From Microscilla marina ATCC 23134 (GTDB taxonomy: Bacteria > Bacteroidota > Bacteroidia > Cytophagales > Microscillaceae), in contig NZ_AAWS01000068.1 in NCBI RefSeq assembly GCF_000169175.1, forward strand, positions 1-41,579: a DNA stretch of 41,579 nucleotides, in the 5' to 3' direction. The number at the start of each line of letters is the position of its first letter. The first letter of the stretch is position 1. This document shows positions 1 through 9,205 of the stretch, piece after piece. The position numbers and the translations under genes were made by a program. Under the pieces are notes generated by a model. The model was not told the origin of the DNA and made no database searches. It saw only the letters and a program-made list of their open reading frames with translations.

Positions 1-512
1 TGGCTGCAAAGCAAATACCCGCAGTGTTTCTCTGATAAAATATCTACATTGGACACCGACACGCTAGGGCGGTAACGATCTACAAATGAGAAGGTTAGCT
101 TGTAGATACCATCAGGAATTCTTTTCGTCTTTAAATACTGCTGCCGAGAATACCCGTGAAAATCTAAGTTGCTTACATCGAAGTAATCCGACAAATCGGA
201 GCCATTCATTGTTTGGCTAGGTCCCAAATCGAGCAAGGGCAAATAGTTAGCCCTGGTTTGGATGACAATTCCCCGCCCATCCATACTTTCCAATTTGATA
301 CGTAAATAACCCGCATAAGCGGTCACTCCATTTAATATAAGATGGAGAGTAAGGGCGCTAGAATAGCTATAGGAGTGTAAAAAGGGGCTATGAGGAGGAC
401 TGACTGTGGCGATTAACTTGACGCTATAGTTTCGTTGAGCAGTGGTGTGATCACTGGCTCCTAAAAGCAAAGCTCCCACAATTAGGAGGCACTTGAATAA
501 ATGGATGCGCAT
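1..512 (-). CDS. TANFOR-domain secreted protein, 5' part only (runs off window)
   Basis: Reading the minus strand from an ATG at 512 gives an open frame of 170 codons to the window edge. Residues 1-26 form a signal peptide (hydrophobic core LLIVGALLLGA, ending TTAQ). The mature start reads RNYSVKLIATVSPPHSPF, followed by a tyrosine- and serine-rich stretch; this is the start of the TANFOR domain seen near the N-terminus of large exported Bacteroidota surface proteins, usually written YPV-x(5)-T-x-PPYS. In that family the domain precedes fibronectin or other repeats in proteins handled by the Sec and often T9SS pathways. The rest of the protein is outside the window, so its final role cannot be stated. 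The neighbouring T9SS cargo gene fits a surface or gliding context. An exact TAnnTTTG -7 box lies 217 nt upstream. Confidence 0.7.
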   Translation of the reverse strand, partial: MRIHLFKCLLIVGALLLGASDHTTAQRNYSVKLIATVSPPHSPFLHSYSYSSALTLHLILNGVTAYAGYLRIKLESMDGRGIVIQTRANYLPLLDLGPSQTMNGSDLSDYFDVSNLDFHGYSRQQYLKTKRIPDGIYKLTFSFVDRYRPSVSVSNVDILSEKHCGYLLCS

Positions 513-728
513 TACCTTGGTTTGGTTTAAGTAGTTGGTTTTGAGCTTTAGCCATTAGCTTTTTTGTTCCTGGCTTTTAGGCTCTGTCGAACTTTAACTG
601 TTAGCCTTTTCTTTATCTTGGCTATTGACTGAAAGGCTATCGATTAGATATACCCATCTCAGTGGTGGTTTTGGACAGTTTTAACAAAAAACATTTTGAA
701 AAATATGGAAAGGCAGGCATTACTTGTT

Positions 729-736
729 CAAAGATA
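729..736 (-). promoter_or_regulatory. Bacteroidota-type -7 box (TATCTTTG) ahead of the TANFOR gene
   Basis: On the minus strand this octamer matches the Bacteroidota -7 consensus TAnnTTTG exactly. A TTG lies 25 nt further upstream, a little beyond the usual 17-23 nt spacing. It would give a leader of about 210 nt for the TANFOR gene. The short consensus occurs by chance, so this is tentative. Confidence 0.3.
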
Positions 737-792
737 GTCATTTTAAGTAGGTTTACGCTCACAATTTGCCCTTGAAACTGTCGGGGTAAGGT

Positions 793-2406
793 TTAATTCG
801 TTTTCTTAGTTTTTGGAAAATTCCAGACAAAACCAATGCTGTTAAGCAAGTTTATTCGACCTTCAGACAAGGTCCCCTTTTTGAAACGAGCCCTTTGGTA
901 AGCTGCCCAGACGTTTAAACTGCCCAATATTGGATCTCTTTTAGGAATATTGAAATGCCCATGTTCAGCCCTAAATGCCTTCAATTGTTTAAACCTTACT
1001 TCCCACGCCTGTTCTAACACGGGGGGTTTTCCTTTATATGACCAAGCAAAATCAATATGGTCAAGCAACGCTTTCCGGTTTGGTTTGAGCTTTCCTTTTT
1101 TTAAGAGTGCTCTTTGAGTACCTACCCAATTTCTCAATACTGGTTTGTCTGTAGGTACTTGAAAATGCCCCTCTATACGCTTAAATTCCTTGAGCTCATT
1201 AAATCGTTTTGTCCAACGATTTTCCTCGTCTAATAATTTTGCCTCAACTCCATCATTTGGACTCACTCCAATCTCCTGAAGAAGATTTACTTTGTCTGAA
1301 TCCAGCTTGTTTTTTCTAAGACGATGCCTTTGTGTCGTAGCCCAATCTGCGAGCTCTTTTAACTCCTCTGAACTATGAGGTACCCGAAAATGTCCATGTT
1401 CAGTATGAAAAGCCTTAAGTTTTTCCAGCATCTTTAGCCAACCTCTCTCGGTTTCTTTACTTTCCCAATCAAAACCAATGCTGTTGAGTAACTCTATATG
1501 TTGTTGGCTTGCCAGACCTTTTCTATAGTAATACCTTTGGGTAACTAACCAAGTACACAAGACAGAAAGTTCCTGATTAGTTCTGGGTACCCTAAAATGC
1601 CCATGTTCCGCATAAAAGGCTTTGAGTGCCTCAAACCTTTCAAGCCAACGTTTGTCTCTAACCACCGAAGCCCTGGCTTTGTCTTCCCGTGACCACTCAA
1701 AACCAAGCCCATCAAGAAGAACCTTGCGATGGGGCAAAATCTTCCCTCCTTTAAACCTCTCTCTCTGGGAAAGAACCCAATGTGCTAAAGTTTTAGTTTC
1801 CTTGATTTCTGAAGAAGGGTTACAATGCCCATGCTTGGTCTGAAATGCCTTTAGCTCAGCAAATCTATCATTCCATAAGTCATCATATACAGGCAAGCTT
1901 GACCATTTTTCTTTTAATGACCAGGAGAATCCGATGCTATCCAGTAATTCAATACGTTTTTTAGATAGCTTGCCCTGTTTACGGCGCCCGCGTTGTTTGC
2001 TCTCCCAACAACTTAGCTTTATCCCTTCTGGAGTTTGACGGCTTGCCGTAATATGCCCTGTTTTTTTAAAATAAGCCGACAGCTTGTCAAAAGTTGTCAT
2101 CCAAACCCCCTCTTTTTTGGACAAATGACTGTATTTTGCTGAAATTACCTGCTTCTGCACTTGCCAGGTAAACCCCAACTTGTTCAACAACTCTTTTCGC
2201 CACGAAACCATTCTCATCTTATTGATTCGTTGAGCAGATACCCAATTTCCCAAGGCTTTGTTTTTCGCCCACCCAACGGGTACTCTACAGTCTCCGTATA
2301 TTTTTTTGTAGGCCTTCAGCTCTAGGTAACGCACGTACCATTGCTCATCGCGCCAGTCCCAGCTATGGGGTTTGTCAAAAGGGTAAGTCCATTCTTTGTC
2401 TTCCAT
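793..2406 (-). CDS. Helicase-associated (HA) repeat protein without a helicase
   Basis: A 537-residue protein made almost entirely of seven tandem ~65-residue HA repeats. Each unit reads roughly W-x(3)-F-x(2)-L-K-A-F-x(4)-GHF-x-VP, then L-x(2)-W-x(3)-QR, then KG-x-L and LL-x-x-IGF-x-W. Units start near W25, W101, W169, W235, W308, W378 and W447. HA domains normally follow a superfamily II helicase in bacteria and are thought to bind nucleic acid; here there is no Walker A, DEAD box or other catalytic motif. I chose the ATG at 2406 (MEDKEW) over a TTG 18 nt upstream. Repeats 4, 5 and 7 are the closest to consensus and repeat 2 the most diverged. The gene stands alone between two surface-protein genes. 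A DNA- or RNA-binding role is inference. Confidence 0.8.
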   Translation of the reverse strand: MEDKEWTYPFDKPHSWDWRDEQWYVRYLELKAYKKIYGDCRVPVGWAKNKALGNWVSAQRINKMRMVSWRKELLNKLGFTWQVQKQVISAKYSHLSKKEGVWMTTFDKLSAYFKKTGHITASRQTPEGIKLSCWESKQRGRRKQGKLSKKRIELLDSIGFSWSLKEKWSSLPVYDDLWNDRFAELKAFQTKHGHCNPSSEIKETKTLAHWVLSQRERFKGGKILPHRKVLLDGLGFEWSREDKARASVVRDKRWLERFEALKAFYAEHGHFRVPRTNQELSVLCTWLVTQRYYYRKGLASQQHIELLNSIGFDWESKETERGWLKMLEKLKAFHTEHGHFRVPHSSEELKELADWATTQRHRLRKNKLDSDKVNLLQEIGVSPNDGVEAKLLDEENRWTKRFNELKEFKRIEGHFQVPTDKPVLRNWVGTQRALLKKGKLKPNRKALLDHIDFAWSYKGKPPVLEQAWEVRFKQLKAFRAEHGHFNIPKRDPILGSLNVWAAYQRARFKKGTLSEGRINLLNSIGFVWNFPKTKKTN

Positions 2407-2478
2407 AAGACCTAAAATAAGCAATATTTTGGAAATGTTCAGGTTTTGATGGTTATTTTAACCGCTCATTTTAACTTC

Positions 2479-2511
2479 AAAAAAAGCCTGTAACCAAGGC
2501 TACAGGCTTTT
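2479..2511 (-). terminator. Rho-independent terminator of the SprB-like gene
   Basis: An 11-bp perfect stem (2482-2492 with 2501-2511) around an 8-nt loop is followed on the minus strand by a run of U (seven A on plus at 2479-2485). It lies about 75 nt past the stop of the 1552-residue gene. It has T residues on the plus-strand side as well. Confidence 0.8.
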
Positions 2512-2584
2512 CTTAAGCTATATTCAAGTAGTAGAATAGAATACCCATTACTTCCTCCTTGTCATTTCAAGTGGCATAGTCTCT

Positions 2585-5500
2585 CTACTCCACCACCACC
2601 TTCACCATTTTCTGGCTGGTAGGGGTTTGTATCCTCACCACATACACCCCCTGGGTCATTTCAGGAATGTGGAGCGACCAATGGTAATCGGTTTTTCCAC
2701 TGCCTTTGATCGGTTGCGGGTAACGCCAACGGTTGCCCGACGAAATGTTGAAAATTTCTACCGACACCGGGGCGGTTTGCGCCAAAGAGACCCCAATGTT
2801 TATCTTGCCATTACTCACCGGGTTAGGTGATACCTGGGCGGTGATCTTTTGGCTTGCCTTGCCAGCCTGAGCAAAACGCTTCCCTTCGGGTTTCACTACC
2901 GTTACCTGGCGTTCGAACACGTCCTGGCAACCCCCCAACGAGGCATATAAACGCACGGTGTAAGTTCCTTCTTTGGGAACCAGTAAATTTTGTTTGGGAT
3001 TGGTCACGGTGCTTTCTAACAAGAACACGTCTTGATCGAGCCCCTCAATGTCCCAAAATAGGGTGGTAGGTGCCGGGCGGCAAATCTCTATCAGCACTAC
3101 TGTATCGCCTACGACTGCGTCGGAAGGCATTAGAAAATCAGCCTCGAAAGCGTTCGCCGAGTTTGCCAGCTTGTACTCACCGCTGCCACTGCAACCTGCG
3201 GTGGTGGTCACAGTCAGGAAATAGGTATCCGCCGTGTTTACGGTCACCTGGGGCTCGCTGCTGCTAAAGTTCCCACTCGCCGAAGTCCAGGCGTAGGTAG
3301 CAATGGTGTTGCCCGCCGGAATGGTTGGCTTTAAAGTCACACTTTGCCCGGCGCATACTGTGCTGCCTATCCCCAGGTCTACGCTGATTGGCAGGGGATT
3401 TTGAAGTACAAAACCTGCTTGCCGAGTACAACCCTGGGCATCAGTCACTACTACGGTGTAGGTGCCCGCACCAAGGTTGTCAAAAGAAGTGGCTCCCGCA
3501 GTCAGCCCTTGGTCCCAGACGATTTGGTAAGGTTCAGTACCTCCGCTGATGGCAATTGCCAGGCTCCCATTGGTTCCGTTGTGGCAGGTAGGATCCCCAC
3601 TCGTCTGACGGGTAATGAGCAAAGATTCGGGACCGGGCACGAGCACCCGCTCGAAACGTATACAGCCCTTGGCGTCCTGGGTCTGGAAATCGTGGTAACC
3701 CTTCGTTAGGCCACTGAGCTTTAGGGTAGTCGCATCTTGCCAGGCAATCTGCCCAGTTTCACTGCTGTTTACCCAGTTCACAGTAATCGGAAACTCTCCA
3801 GCTACGCTAAAAGTAGCCACACCGTCTTTTGCCTCCGCACAACTCACCGGGGCAATGTTTTGGTTGGTAACCGTGGCGGCATCAGCGTTGGATAGCTGCA
3901 CTACCTGGGTCACCGAACAACCCAAGGCATCGGTTACAATCATTTCGTAAGCGCCCCCTTCGGCATTCGTCAGGCTCGCCGAAGTGCTCCAGGTTTTTAA
4001 GGTCCCCAAGGTTGCTTCATATTTTTTCCAAGTGTAACTATAAGGCGTTGTCCCTCCGGTCGCTACCACCGTTGCGCTGCCGTTGGGCAAACCACAGGTA
4101 GCCGTGGTGATACTGGTAATGTTGGCTTCCAGCTGAGCGGGTTCAGTAATGGTAAAACTCAAGGTTTGCTGGCAACCCTTGTGATCAGTCGCCTCTATGG
4201 TATAACTCCCCGCTGCCAGACCCCGCAGGGCAATCTGACGGTTGCTAGTCCAGTGGAACCAGTCGGTTTCGGCGTAGGGTGCCCCATTGACTAAGATGGT
4301 ATAAGGCTCGGTGCCCGCATCGTTGCCCCCTTTGGCCTCAAAAATATATTCCCCGTTGTAGCCTCCCTGACAACTGACGTGGGTAATTTGCTGCTGAGTC
4401 AGCGTAAGCGGCAATGGTTCTTTGATGGTGACAGTAGTACTGATCGTACAGTTTTCGCCGTCACGGGCGTACAGGGTATGGTCGCCTGCGGCAAAGCCAC
4501 TGAAGGCCGCTGATGCCTGAAAGTTGGTGCCGTCTTTAGAATAGGTATAGCCACCCCAACCCCCGGCTACCGCCAGGCTCAAACGACCATCGTTGCCCCC
4601 GTGACAAGACACCGAATCTACTGTAAAAGAAGCGACCTCAAAGGCAAAAGCCACCGCAGGTTCGTCTATAGTGGTGGTCGTTTCGTACCAACCCCCGGTC
4701 ACAAAATTGTGGCAACCTTTGCTGTCTTTCACCCGGAGCGCGTAAGCACCCGCCGGGCGGTTATCCAAAGTAGCCGTGCCTTCAGTCGCTCCCAAAGTAA
4801 TTTCTCCAGTAATGGCAGTACCAGTTCCATCTACCCATTGAATCGTATAGGGCTTGACACCACCGTTAATGGTAGCAGCAATGCTTCCGTTGCTTTCGCC
4901 TTTACAGGTCACCCGCTCCGGAGTAAGTGCGGTAGTGAGCACGGCGGGTGCCTGTAGTTGAATGGGTAGGCTAATGTACTCGCAGGTTTTGCTGTCCACT
5001 ATTCGAATGCTGTAGTTGACACTTCCCCCCTGGAAGTTTACTGGGCGCAAGCCTGTAAACAAAGCCGAAACGCCCGTTTGGGTGGCGATCTTCGAGCCGT
5101 TTTCGTTGAGTTCTATGCTGTAGTTGCCGTTGCCGCCCGCTACATTGTCTACCCTGATTTGTCCGTCTTCACCATCGGCACAAGTGACGTGGTAGGTAGC
5201 AAAACGGAGTACTGGGGTAATCGTTGCCGTCAAAGTTTCCGGGGCGGTGAGGGTCACACTGCCCAAGACCTTGGCGGGTTGGGGGCAATTGTTTTGGCTA
5301 ATTTCTACGCTGTATGCCCCTTCCGCCAGTCCGGTGAATACCACCGAATCACCTACGGTGACCCCGGTAAGTGAGGTGGTGCCAAAGCCCATAAAAGTAG
5401 GAGCATTGACCACCACTCCGCCTTGTTTGAGCACCAAAGTATAAGCGGTATTGGGGGCTGTAGCGTTGCCTGTAGTTACTTTTACGCCCAGTCTTCCGTC

Positions 5501-7243
5501 GCTGCCGCCTTTACAGGAAATGGCGTGGGTGCTGCCCGTTTGTGGAATCCCCGCCAGGGTACCCGCTACAGGCACCAGGTTGGTCAGGGTTTGAGGAGTG
5601 GTAATGTCGTAGTTGCCTCCACTGCTACAAGAGTGCTTCAACTTAAAAGTATAGCTGCCCGCAGGTAAGCCTGTAAAAGTATACCCTCCCGAAGCATGGG
5701 TAATGCCGTTAGCGGTGGCGTGGGCGGTACTTGCCCCGTCTTTATAAGCTTCTATAGTGTAGGTGCCACTCGTATTGCCTTGGGTAAAACTCACTCCGAT
5801 ACTACCCGTGCCACCTTCGCAAATAATGGGTGCCGAAACTGCCGAAGTAGCCACCGTGGTGGGTGGATTGGACAAGGTAATGGCTCCAGGGTTGGGCAAA
5901 GTAACCAAAGTGTTGGCTCCACAACCCGATTCTCTAATTTCAAAATGGTAGCCTGCGGCATCCAGCCCCCCAAAGGTGTGGGGACCTGGTGACAAATTGG
6001 GGCGGGTTTCGGCGAGGGCACCATTGCGGTATTTTAAAATCGTATATTTATGAGCCGCAGATTGTGCCGCAGCTCCCCCACCTGCGGTGAGTACAATTTG
6101 TCCATCGGCTGCACCAATGCAACTGGGGTCACGTCTTTGGGCGGTTTGCTCAGTGAGGGTGACTGGAGAGGGGGATTTGATTTTGATAAGGTATTTTTCA
6201 AAACAATAGCGTTGCCCTCCAATCAAGTTTTCTATAGCTAGAGTATAGTCTCCATTATTTAGGTCAAATTTGTTGGCTGATGCATCATCAGGAAAAGTAT
6301 GAGAAAGTTGGGTTGGAGAGATATTCATCACTGCTTCGGGCAATAGACTAAAAGCCTTATCAGGAGGCATCGTCTCATCCACTACATCATCATTAGCAAG
6401 ACTATAATAATAATTGCCTACTACATTTTGATTAAAGGTCACATTAATTTTGCCGTTGCCCAAGCCTCCCACGCTACAAGTACTATGAGTGACGTTAATT
6501 GATCCTACTATCACCCCATTGATCCTCAGTGGAATTGTTTCAGTAGGTACCCAAGTAGGACTTTGGGTATTGGTATAAGCATCAGGAGCTGCTTGGGAAA
6601 CATAAACAGGCAAAGCAGGCCCGACGGGAGCCACCAACTTACCATAACGAAAACCCCTTGCCCGATACAATATATTAGCAACTGTTGGCACATTAATGAC
6701 CAAAGACGGTACAGTAGTATAAGCTGTCCCTCCACTGGTATGGGCAGCATCTACCCAAGTAGCTCCGCCATCGGTAGATTGTTGCCAGTGGTACTGGTCA
6801 ATCCTATCATTGTCTCCCATCACTAAGTTCAAGGTAAAGCTACTCCCTGAACACACTGTGTTGTTATCAATCTTGGGCTCATGCATCAATTGAGGCGTCC
6901 ACCTAAATGCAAATACCCGGTTGCTACACTCATTGGTATTGAGCGGTACTACAGTTTGATCATAAAGCACCCCCGCATCGTAATCGGAAAGGGTGGTTAC
7001 TTCGGTGGCATACTCACACCCTCCGTCTTGCACCAAAGGGTCAGGGTAGAAATGCCCTTTTGAAATTCCAGGTAGTTTGTTTTCCCCATTAAAAAATATA
7101 ATGTAAGATTCGGAAGCACCTATGCCAGAGGTAGTGACGGTAATATTGCCCGCAATTTGGGCTTGGGCAGTGAATTGAATGCCCGCCGAGAGTAAAAAAA
7201 AGGTGATAAAGTGCTTGAATGTCGTAATCGTTGTAAATTTCAT
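2585..7243 (-). CDS. Giant SprB-repeat surface protein with T9SS type A sorting domain
   Basis: A 1552-residue exported protein. Residues 1-29 are a signal peptide ending AQAQ. The centre contains about nine or ten SprB-type repeats, each beginning with a C-x-G-x(2)-(D/N)-G motif and continuing V-x-GG-x(2)-PY-(S/T)-(I/Y)-x-W; clear examples start VTCKGESNGSI, VSCHGGNDGRL and PTCHNGTNGSL. Two PKD/Ig-like modules follow (one starting STVCAGQSVTL). The last ~85 residues form a T9SS type A C-terminal sorting domain (VSPNPVSNGKI at its start, GVYVVRIQT near its end). Proteins of this plan are secreted by the PorV/SprA machinery and attached to the cell surface; SprB itself is the mobile gliding adhesin of Flavobacterium. 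No sprF/porP-like partner follows here, so a role in gliding is not shown; a general adhesin is equally likely. Confidence 0.9.
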   Translation of the reverse strand: MKFTTITTFKHFITFFLLSAGIQFTAQAQIAGNITVTTSGIGASESYIIFFNGENKLPGISKGHFYPDPLVQDGGCEYATEVTTLSDYDAGVLYDQTVVPLNTNECSNRVFAFRWTPQLMHEPKIDNNTVCSGSSFTLNLVMGDNDRIDQYHWQQSTDGGATWVDAAHTSGGTAYTTVPSLVINVPTVANILYRARGFRYGKLVAPVGPALPVYVSQAAPDAYTNTQSPTWVPTETIPLRINGVIVGSINVTHSTCSVGGLGNGKINVTFNQNVVGNYYYSLANDDVVDETMPPDKAFSLLPEAVMNISPTQLSHTFPDDASANKFDLNNGDYTLAIENLIGGQRYCFEKYLIKIKSPSPVTLTEQTAQRRDPSCIGAADGQIVLTAGGGAAAQSAAHKYTILKYRNGALAETRPNLSPGPHTFGGLDAAGYHFEIRESGCGANTLVTLPNPGAITLSNPPTTVATSAVSAPIICEGGTGSIGVSFTQGNTSGTYTIEAYKDGASTAHATANGITHASGGYTFTGLPAGSYTFKLKHSCSSGGNYDITTPQTLTNLVPVAGTLAGIPQTGSTHAISCKGGSDGRLGVKVTTGNATAPNTAYTLVLKQGGVVVNAPTFMGFGTTSLTGVTVGDSVVFTGLAEGAYSVEISQNNCPQPAKVLGSVTLTAPETLTATITPVLRFATYHVTCADGEDGQIRVDNVAGGNGNYSIELNENGSKIATQTGVSALFTGLRPVNFQGGSVNYSIRIVDSKTCEYISLPIQLQAPAVLTTALTPERVTCKGESNGSIAATINGGVKPYTIQWVDGTGTAITGEITLGATEGTATLDNRPAGAYALRVKDSKGCHNFVTGGWYETTTTIDEPAVAFAFEVASFTVDSVSCHGGNDGRLSLAVAGGWGGYTYSKDGTNFQASAAFSGFAAGDHTLYARDGENCTISTTVTIKEPLPLTLTQQQITHVSCQGGYNGEYIFEAKGGNDAGTEPYTILVNGAPYAETDWFHWTSNRQIALRGLAAGSYTIEATDHKGCQQTLSFTITEPAQLEANITSITTATCGLPNGSATVVATGGTTPYSYTWKKYEATLGTLKTWSTSASLTNAEGGAYEMIVTDALGCSVTQVVQLSNADAATVTNQNIAPVSCAEAKDGVATFSVAGEFPITVNWVNSSETGQIAWQDATTLKLSGLTKGYHDFQTQDAKGCIRFERVLVPGPESLLITRQTSGDPTCHNGTNGSLAIAISGGTEPYQIVWDQGLTAGATSFDNLGAGTYTVVVTDAQGCTRQAGFVLQNPLPISVDLGIGSTVCAGQSVTLKPTIPAGNTIATYAWTSASGNFSSSEPQVTVNTADTYFLTVTTTAGCSGSGEYKLANSANAFEADFLMPSDAVVGDTVVLIEICRPAPTTLFWDIEGLDQDVFLLESTVTNPKQNLLVPKEGTYTVRLYASLGGCQDVFERQVTVVKPEGKRFAQAGKASQKITAQVSPNPVSNGKINIGVSLAQTAPVSVEIFNISSGNRWRYPQPIKGSGKTDYHWSLHIPEMTQGVYVVRIQTPTSQKMVKVVVE

Positions 7244-7285
7244 GATGGATAGATTAAAATAGGTAATCTTTGTATCGTTTGATCA

Positions 7286-7324
7286 AAAAGAAAAAACAGA
7301 AGCCAGCGACAAATGCTGACTTCT
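7286..7324 (-). terminator. Terminator of the kelch lipoprotein gene
   Basis: Arms 7298-7307 and 7315-7324 pair over 10 bp (one G-U pair) with a 7-nt loop. On the minus strand the stem is followed by a U-rich tract (A-rich plus strand 7286-7296). It begins about 20 nt after the lipoprotein stop codon and separates that gene from the SprB-like gene. Confidence 0.75.
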
Positions 7325-7343
7325 TGCCCCTCAATATTTTTAT

Positions 7344-8819
7344 TTATTTAGTGGGATCAAACTCCCATACCGAAGCTCTTAAGGTACCTCCTTCTCTAAT
7401 ATAAATTTTATCTCCTACGACAAAAGCTTCTGAATATAAAGGAGTGCCCACCCGGTTTGCTAAACCTTGTTTCTTCGCCCAGATATCAGTGGCTGGAGTA
7501 TACTCCCAAAATATATAACCATCATCAGATGAAGAAGCAACGTAACCTTTACCATCCAACACCATTCCACCCAAAATTACCTTTCCAGGAAATTCCTTCA
7601 AGGAACTCCAAGTATCAGCTACAGCATTATACTTCCACACTTTCTCGTTAGCTTTTACCAAATAAGCCACATTATTCAGAACAAAAACAAAATCTGCTCC
7701 TGCCATGGGTAAGTTATTTTTCTTTGACCACACACCAGTATCTATTTCCCAAAGCTCACTTGCAGCAGGTCTAATCACATATCCTTTACCTCCCAAAGAA
7801 AAAGACCACTCTGATCCATTGGGACTATCCCCTGCAAAATCAGCAATTTTACTCCATTGATTAGTAGTAGAGTTGTACTGCCAAAAATCCTTTTTACCTT
7901 TTCCATCTACATCACCGCCTAAACCAACGAATGCAACACCATTAATTACAAAACTGATTGATAATGACCTCTTACCCCCAGAATAATTGGCTTTTTGTGT
8001 CCAAACATCATTGGTAGCATCGTATTCCCACAAATCATCCAAAGCCGTTGAAGATGCCGAACCAGACCTGCCCAAACCTATATAACCCTTGGTTCCGATG
8101 GTAAAACTTACTGCTTCAGTTCTTGCCACTCCCCCAAAATCCTTTTTCTGTGTCCACAAACCACCTAGGTAAGTAAAATCAGTGGTAGAAGCAGCCTCTA
8201 GCCCTTTGATCGTTGCGGTGATTTTATTGACGCCTTCGGTTACCCCAGCAGGGACCACTACTTTTATTTCAGTTTCAGCTACACTAATAATGCTAGTAGC
8301 GGCGGTAGTGCCAAATTTAATGCTTGTTTCAGCGGTGGTGGCGTTGAAGTTGGTTCCCTTGATGGTGATGGTATCGCCCTGCCCGGCTTCGGTGGGGGTA
8401 AACTCAGTAATGGTGGGGCTGTTGGTAGTGCTAAAGGTTTTATCTTCGCCGTAGACTGTTCCTTGGGCATCGGTGGCGTAGGCGCGCACGTGGTAGGTTT
8501 TGCCCGCAGTAAGCCCAGTCACGGCGTGTTCGAATGCCCCTGCTTCGGTTTTTGCTCCCAGCGAATGTTTGCCCGCCGAGTTGAGGTCAGGGCTGGCAGT
8601 TTCCCCCCAGACAAAACCGTGGTCGGTAATGCCTCCATCGCCTACGGTCGAAATGCTTCCTTTGAGGGTGACCGAGGTAAAATCTACAGAAGTAGGAATA
8701 AAAGTACTCAGGCTGGTCTGGGCAGGTTGTTGAGGGTCTTCCTCTTTTTTCTTACAACCAAGGGTGAACAAAAATAAAGCTGACAACAGCCAAGGTAATT
8801 GTTTTTGGATTAATCGCAT
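7344..8819 (-). CDS. Lipoprotein with FN3-like, IPT/TIG and kelch-propeller domains
   Basis: A 491-residue protein if started at the ATG at 8819. That start gives a clean lipoprotein signal peptide with lipobox FTLG-C22, followed by KKKEED; a longer upstream extension in frame lacks such sense. Residues ~35-130 are a Bacteroidota FN3-like module (VTLKGSISTVGDGGITDHGF, then HVRAYATDAQG). Residues ~135-215 are an IPT/TIG domain (PTITEFTPTEAGQGDTI, IKGTNF). Residues ~215-491 hold kelch-type repeats (LWEYDATNDVWTQK, FWQYNSTTNQWSK, WKYNAVADTWSSL, FWEYTPATDIWAK) that should fold as a beta-propeller. Such lipoproteins are usually outer-membrane or surface ligand-binding proteins; the ligand is unknown. 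Confidence 0.85.
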   Translation of the reverse strand: MRLIQKQLPWLLSALFLFTLGCKKKEEDPQQPAQTSLSTFIPTSVDFTSVTLKGSISTVGDGGITDHGFVWGETASPDLNSAGKHSLGAKTEAGAFEHAVTGLTAGKTYHVRAYATDAQGTVYGEDKTFSTTNSPTITEFTPTEAGQGDTITIKGTNFNATTAETSIKFGTTAATSIISVAETEIKVVVPAGVTEGVNKITATIKGLEAASTTDFTYLGGLWTQKKDFGGVARTEAVSFTIGTKGYIGLGRSGSASSTALDDLWEYDATNDVWTQKANYSGGKRSLSISFVINGVAFVGLGGDVDGKGKKDFWQYNSTTNQWSKIADFAGDSPNGSEWSFSLGGKGYVIRPAASELWEIDTGVWSKKNNLPMAGADFVFVLNNVAYLVKANEKVWKYNAVADTWSSLKEFPGKVILGGMVLDGKGYVASSSDDGYIFWEYTPATDIWAKKQGLANRVGTPLYSEAFVVGDKIYIREGGTLRASVWEFDPTK

Positions 8820-9205
8820 GGAAATTGAATTTACAAATTCGGATTTAAGTAAGTGAAAAGCTTTCTTAATATTTATACCCAAATCATACCGTTGATTTGG
8901 ATACTTTTTTAATGAAAAAAATAAATATAGAGGCAAATATCGCCATTAAAGGGATAGTTGGACAAGGATGAAGGTCTTTTGTGGAAGGGAAAAGGGTTAA
9001 GAATTCAAAAATAGCCAATCAAGACATAAAATTCAGGTCTTTTTGTGCCATAATATGTCAGGCGTAGGTTTTATTGATTTGTAAAGAAGAGAATAGCCTT
9101 ATTTGGGGTTGTATGAGTGGTGTTGTCTTGAAAATTCACGATTTGCAAATTTATTCGCAAAATGCAAACACCCCATCAGCTACTCAGAGAGCTCATGGGG
9201 TATGT
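8820..9205. other. Non-coding gap between host lipoprotein and prophage left end
   Basis: The gap contains the leader of the lipoprotein gene and the end of the prophage. I see no gene on either strand. A TAAATTTG on the minus strand (9145-9152) matches the -7 consensus but is about 325 nt from the lipoprotein ATG. An imperfect hairpin (9170-9201) sits at the prophage side. This is where the prophage meets host-type DNA; I found no obvious direct repeat or att site there. Confidence 0.5.
9170..9201 (-). terminator. Possible terminator after the methyltransferase gene
   Basis: Arms 9170-9181 and 9190-9201 pair over 12 positions with one mismatch. On the minus strand the stem is followed by a T-rich stretch, 5 nt after the methyltransferase stop. 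The tail is not a pure U run, so this is moderate evidence. Confidence 0.45.

Noticed and set aside
2627-6826. Many plus-strand frames antisense to the SprB-like gene
   Set aside because: They follow from the biased codon use of the repeats and have no domain features.
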